From Vibrio sp. CAU 1672 (GTDB lineage: Bacteria > Pseudomonadota > Gammaproteobacteria > Enterobacterales > Vibrionaceae), in contig NZ_JARHUF010000025.1 in NCBI RefSeq assembly GCF_029223195.1, positions 1 through 63,743 of the forward strand: 63,743 nt of DNA, in the 5' to 3' direction. The notes beneath the pieces are model-generated. The model was not told where the DNA came from and ran no database searches. It saw only the letters and a list, made by a program, of their open reading frames with translations. Of the stretch, positions 61,216-63,743 are shown one piece after another. Numbering within the stretch: the stretch's first letter is position 1; each line of letters starts with the position of its first letter. The position numbers and the translations under genes are program-made.

Positions 61216-61515
61216 ATGATTGGTGACCTGCTTGCCATTTTAGGCCTGTGCTTTTTCTGCTTTTTATTCTGGCAACAGCGACGCCAGGCCGAACTAGCCA
61301 AAAGCGCGATCACTCGAAAATGTGAACAGCTTGATTTGCAATTGATCAGCATCGCCTTTGGCGCGCATAAACTAAAAACGCCAGACGGAGTCTGGCGTTG
61401 GTATACGATTTATCAGTTCGAGTTCTCCGCCCTGGGCGATGACTGTTATCAGGGTCAGCTCACTATGGTTGGATTCAGGCCGCTGAACTTTCACCTACCA
61501 CCGCACCGGATGTAA
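61216..61515 (+). CDS. DUF3301 family small membrane protein
   Basis: 99 aa: N-terminal membrane segment (LLAILGLCFFCFLFW) then a soluble beta-rich part (VWRWYTIYQFEFSALGDDCYQG). DUF3301, function unknown. Its 3' end overlaps the convergent acetyltransferase gene by 41 nt. Confidence 0.87.
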   Translation: MIGDLLAILGLCFFCFLFWQQRRQAELAKSAITRKCEQLDLQLISIAFGAHKLKTPDGVWRWYTIYQFEFSALGDDCYQGQLTMVGFRPLNFHLPPHRM

Positions 61516-61981
61516 ATTCCAGTTCGTAATAAGGGCCATACAGGTCCTTATACTCTTTGCTTTTGCTAAAGCCGAGCTTTTCTAACACCGCAATCGCTGC
61601 CTGATGATTGACGTTCACATTAGCTCTCACCCTTTCAAGCCCTAATTCTCGGCAGGCTTTCGGAAAAAACGCTTTTAAGGCTTCAGTTGCCAGCCCTCTC
61701 CCCCAATACGTCTTGTCGAAGATAAAGCCTAATTCAGCTTGGTCATCCAAATGCGAAATAAACACGTGGCCCATATAGTCACGGCTGGAATTATCCAGTA
61801 CCGCCATACTATAAACACTGTCATCATCCAGTATTTTATTGAATAACTGCTTGGCAGAAGCCACATTATGTGGGCCATTCATTTGGGCACGATTGATCGC
61901 ACAGCAGTTGAGCATAACAAACTCGAGTTGCAGCGACTCACTGTAGGGAAGAAGAAGCATTCTTCTGGTCACTATGGTCAC
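61475..61981 (-). CDS. GNAT family N-acetyltransferase
   Basis: 168 aa RimJ/RimL-like acetyltransferase. Acetyl-CoA motif YWGRGLATEALKAFF, and VNVNHQAAIAVLEKLGFSK. Substrate unknown. GTG start at 61981 with AAGGA 6 nt upstream. The C-terminal tail (TSGAVVGESSAA) reads through the end of the DUF3301 gene on the other strand. Confidence 0.9.
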   Translation of the reverse strand: MTIVTRRMLLLPYSESLQLEFVMLNCCAINRAQMNGPHNVASAKQLFNKILDDDSVYSMAVLDNSSRDYMGHVFISHLDDQAELGFIFDKTYWGRGLATEALKAFFPKACRELGLERVRANVNVNHQAAIAVLEKLGFSKSKEYKDLYGPYYELEFTSGAVVGESSAA

Positions 61982-62169
61982 ATCTGTTCCTTGATTACAG
62001 CAATCTATAATGGTCCACTATCAAACTTGGTTGATAGCAGTGCTTGACGCCTATTTCTGAGAAGCCGAAAGCTAAGCCAACTGGTTGGAAAGGATACTGT
62101 TCTGAATTGTTATTTTTAATTGGTAATGCCGGTGGGCTCTTGTTGTCTTGTGATGCCACCAATATAAAC

Positions 62170-62622
62170 AAGAAAGACCCCGACACAGATGTATCGGGGC
62201 CGTAGTCTTACTCGCAGCAGTCCGGCTACTAATTCGTGCTCCATGCATCATCCATAATAGTGGCTGAATCCGTCAGCTCAGTCCTTACTCGCCGTCCTAG
62301 CGGTGTCCCTATCATCCTGATAGCTAACCATCCCGTTAGCGCACATCACTTGTTCCTTGAGCGGTGTCCGTTGCATCATCCTGATGCTGTTCCTTACCTC
62401 AATCCGGTGAGGGGTCCATTGCCGTCCTTAGTCATCAACCTCCTGTTGATGCTTGTGTCCTTACAATGTCCTGACGCTCCTTGCTTGGTTACCCTTCCTA
62501 AGTAACCAAATCGTCATCCTGACGATGACCAACTCCTTGGTGCTTTCCTGTTCCGTGTCTGCATCCTGCCGACACATTCAACTCTACTCCTTTCCTTAAG
62601 GATCTCAATCCACCCACAACAA
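62170..62622 (-). ncRNA. CsrB-family regulatory sRNA
   Basis: About 450 nt on the minus strand with roughly 29 GGA motifs counted by eye, many in short hairpin loops (CATCAGGATGATG, CGTCAGGATGACG, TATCAGGATGATA) or as AAGGA between them. This is the layout of CsrB/CsrC/CsrD RNAs, which sequester the translational regulator CsrA. It ends in a terminator: CCCCGATAC / GTGTCGGGG stem then TCTTTCTT (62170-62199). Vibrio usually has several paralogues; which one this is cannot be told. Open frames inside are artefacts. Confidence 0.92.
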
Positions 62623-62628
62623 AACTTT

Positions 62629-62657
62629 ACTAAACAAACGGGACTTCCACATGTCAA
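62629..62657 (-). promoter_or_regulatory. promoter of Csr sRNA
   Basis: Minus strand TTGACA (62657-62652), 17-nt spacer, TTTAGT (62634-62629); perfect -35, weak -10. Initiation near 62622, as expected for an activator-dependent promoter. Confidence 0.6.
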
Positions 62658-62730
62658 GATCAACAAATTCAATAACTTAAACAATAAAATTGCGCTTTGG
62701 CTGAGTGCAATATCGCTTTTTCTCACAACC

Positions 62731-62752
62731 CTTGTGAGAGATCTCGCACAAG
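62731..62752. promoter_or_regulatory. VarA/GacA-type binding palindrome
   Basis: CTTGTGAG-AGATCT-CGCACAAG, a near-perfect 22-bp palindrome with one mismatched pair. The inner 18 bp TGTGAGAGATCTCGCACA fits the GacA/UvrY/VarA pattern TGTAAG-N6-CTTACA. It is centred about 120 bp upstream of the predicted sRNA start. Confidence 0.78.
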
Positions 62753-62829
62753 GGATTGCCATAATTGCTATTCGCCAAAAACTGCCCCTCAACGTATGAT
62801 GATAGGTATATCGTTACCAAGGACACATT

Positions 62830-63123
62830 ATGTTAACTCAAGATGTCACCAAAGAGCTGGAAGCCATACTGGAACAACTTCATCAGCAAGGAAAAGAGCC
62901 GACCGTTGCCCTGGTCAAAGCCCGGTTACAAACCCCGGTGCCGATGCCAGCTCTGATCGCCACGATCAAAAGCTGGAAAAGCGCCAACCGGGTGCCTAAA
63001 GTGGAAGTGGCTGCCTCACCAACACCTCAGGCCGATCGCCTGGCAGTTTTAGAGGACACCGTGGCCAAGTTAACTGCACGCATTGATGCTTTAGAGCAAC
63101 AACTGAGTGAGGGCAAATCATGA
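62830..63123 (+). CDS. small KfrA_N-like DNA-binding domain protein
   Basis: 97 aa. The first half (ELEAILEQLHQQGKEPTVAL...VKARLQ...ALIATIKSWK) resembles the helical KfrA N-terminal domain found in DNA-binding proteins; the second half ends in a short coiled coil (LAVLEDTVAKLTARIDALEQ). Function unknown; DNA binding is an inference. AAGGA lies 6 nt before the ATG. Its stop overlaps the yaiI ATG (ATGA), so they are coupled. Confidence 0.8.
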   Translation: MLTQDVTKELEAILEQLHQQGKEPTVALVKARLQTPVPMPALIATIKSWKSANRVPKVEVAASPTPQADRLAVLEDTVAKLTARIDALEQQLSEGKS

Positions 63124-63563
63124 AACTGTGGGTCGATGCTGACGCCTGTCCAAAAGTCATTCGCGAAACCATTGTCCGGGCCGCGGAACGCACTGGCGTA
63201 GAGTGTACGTTTGTCGCCAACCATGTGGTTCCGGTGCCCAAGCGTGCCAACATTCATTCGCTGCAGGTCGCCGCAGGATTTGATATCGCGGACAATGAAA
63301 TCGTGAAACGGGTAGAGGCCCGTGACTTGGTTATTACCTCTGACATTCCACTGGCCGATGAAGTGATCACCAAAGGCGCACTCGCGCTGAGCCCGCGCGG
63401 CGAGCTTTACACCAAAGACACCATTAAAGCACGTCTGAATATTCGTGACTTTATGGAAACCATGCGCTCAAGCGGTATTCAGACCGGCGGCCCGGCAGCG
63501 CTGTCGCAAACCGATCGGCGTGAATTTGCTAATCACCTCGACAGGATTCTGGCCAAGCGCTAA
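63120..63563 (+). CDS. yaiI: UPF0178 (DUF188) family protein YaiI
   Basis: 147 aa. WVDADACPKVIRETIVRAAE gives the DADACPK signature; VITSDIPLADEVITKGA is the second conserved block. PIN-like fold in some predictions, so a nuclease role is possible but not shown. Coupled to the KfrA-like gene by ATGA overlap. Confidence 0.94.
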   Translation: MKLWVDADACPKVIRETIVRAAERTGVECTFVANHVVPVPKRANIHSLQVAAGFDIADNEIVKRVEARDLVITSDIPLADEVITKGALALSPRGELYTKDTIKARLNIRDFMETMRSSGIQTGGPAALSQTDRREFANHLDRILAKR

Positions 63564-63581
63564 CCGGAACACAATATCAAA

Positions 63582-63612
63582 CAAAAAGCCTGCGAAAATC
63601 GCAGGCTTTTTA
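63582..63612 (+). terminator. terminator of yaiI
   Basis: Stem AAGCCTGCGA / TCGCAGGCTT with AAA loop, tail TTTAC; A-run in front. Confidence 0.92.
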
Positions 63613-63621
63613 CTCAGTGCC

Positions 63622-63743
63622 TGTTCCGTCCTAAATAAGGTTGACACTTTCCAACCCCAAAATTGGAGAGTGTTATGAAATCAACAAATAAAAGAACTCA
63701 GCGCGATTATTCCCTCGCTTTTAAACTCACCGTAGTGGATGAG
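63622..63743 (+). mobile_element. left end of an IS3-family insertion sequence (cut by window edge)
   Basis: TGTTCCGTCC begins a non-coding 53-nt lead-in with a TTGACA -35 (63641), then a transposase OrfA start. The left terminal repeat is probably near 63622, just past the yaiI terminator, so yaiI is not disrupted. The right end and target duplication lie outside the window. Confidence 0.75.
63675..63743 (+). CDS. IS3-family transposase OrfA, N-terminal part
   Basis: 23 codons to the window edge: MKSTNKRTQRDYSLAFKLTV then VDE. RTQRDYSLAFKL is the start of the helix-turn-helix OrfA of one IS3-family subgroup; OrfB would follow by frameshift outside the window. GGAG lies 6 nt upstream of the ATG. 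Confidence 0.85.
   Translation, partial: MKSTNKRTQRDYSLAFKLTVVDE

Noticed and set aside
62018..62037. 7-bp inverted repeat CTATCAA/TTGATAG near the acetyltransferase start
   Set aside because: Short, AT-rich, no T-run and no known operator; expected by chance.
62236..62792. Open frames of about 90 codons on both strands (62236-62505 plus; 62514-62792 minus)
   Set aside because: They lie in or beside the Csr RNA and its promoter; their sequence follows the repeated GGA hairpins, not protein-like composition, and they lack ribosome sites.
1..63743. CRISPR arrays, tRNA/rRNA genes, prophage or toxin-antitoxin modules
   Set aside because: Looked for on both strands; no regularly spaced repeats, cloverleaf-like genes, phage genes or toxin-antitoxin pairs were recognised. 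This was by reading only, not by a search program.

Overview
This window is core chromosome of a Vibrio species (Vibrionaceae). The signs are a tandem flagellin cluster next to a Dyp-type peroxidase, a run of families typical of Vibrio and its relatives (DUF2956, DUF2919, TIGR03503, DUF3549, DUF3301), E. coli-like gamma-proteobacterial gene order in many blocks, and a Csr-type regulatory RNA behind a GacA/VarA-like palindrome. Gene order from flaE to yaiI looks closest to the V. cholerae/fluvialis/furnissii group, but the species cannot be fixed from sequence alone. No rRNA, tRNA, CRISPR array, prophage or integron was seen. Almost every gene belongs to a known family.

Layout. 1-4.3 kb: one flagellin start running off the left edge, a complete flagellin with a clear sigma28 promoter, a Dyp peroxidase and small membrane or lipoprotein genes. 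4.5-6.9 kb: an operon yffB-dapE-M15 peptidase-DUF2897. 7-9 kb: dapA-bamC on the minus strand. 9.3-16.1 kb: gcvR, bcp, perM, a TusA-like gene, bepA-yfgD-wrbA-DUF2069 and DUF2066. 16.3-20.4 kb: pyrimidine salvage (uraA, upp) and purine synthesis (purM, purN), with a PurR-type operator before uraA and another between upp and purM. 20.4-24.7 kb: yafJ, gmhA and fadE; fadE carries a FadR-type operator at its promoter. 25-32.8 kb: TIGR03503, dnaQ/rnhA (divergent), a methyltransferase/gloB pair (divergent), mltD-YIP1, a YafD-like protein and glnB.

33-54.3 kb is one long minus-strand block of essential genes: cytochrome c, tilS, accA, dnaE, rnhB, lpxB, lpxA, fabZ, lpxD, skp, bamA, rseP, dxr, cdsA, uppS, frr, pyrH, tsf, rpsB. 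It makes the outer-membrane assembly machinery, lipid A, phospholipid, isoprenoid carrier lipid, and translation factors. The block is divided by terminator-like hairpins after rpsB, tsf, frr, cdsA, lpxD, lpxA and accA, so the lpx genes are probably not one simple operon. map, glnD and yaeH then run divergently. GlnD modifies GlnB, which is encoded 23 kb away in the same window.

58.9-63.7 kb: truC-yqcC, DUF3549-DUF3301, a GNAT acetyltransferase, then a roughly 450-nt CsrB-family sRNA on the minus strand with about 29 GGA motifs, its own terminator, a promoter and a VarA/GacA-like palindrome. A KfrA-like small gene plus yaiI follow, and the right edge enters the left end of an IS3-family insertion sequence. 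The most interesting observations are the Csr RNA locus, the palindrome and possible small gene between dapA and gcvR, and the terminator-partitioned lpx cluster. No wholly new system was found.
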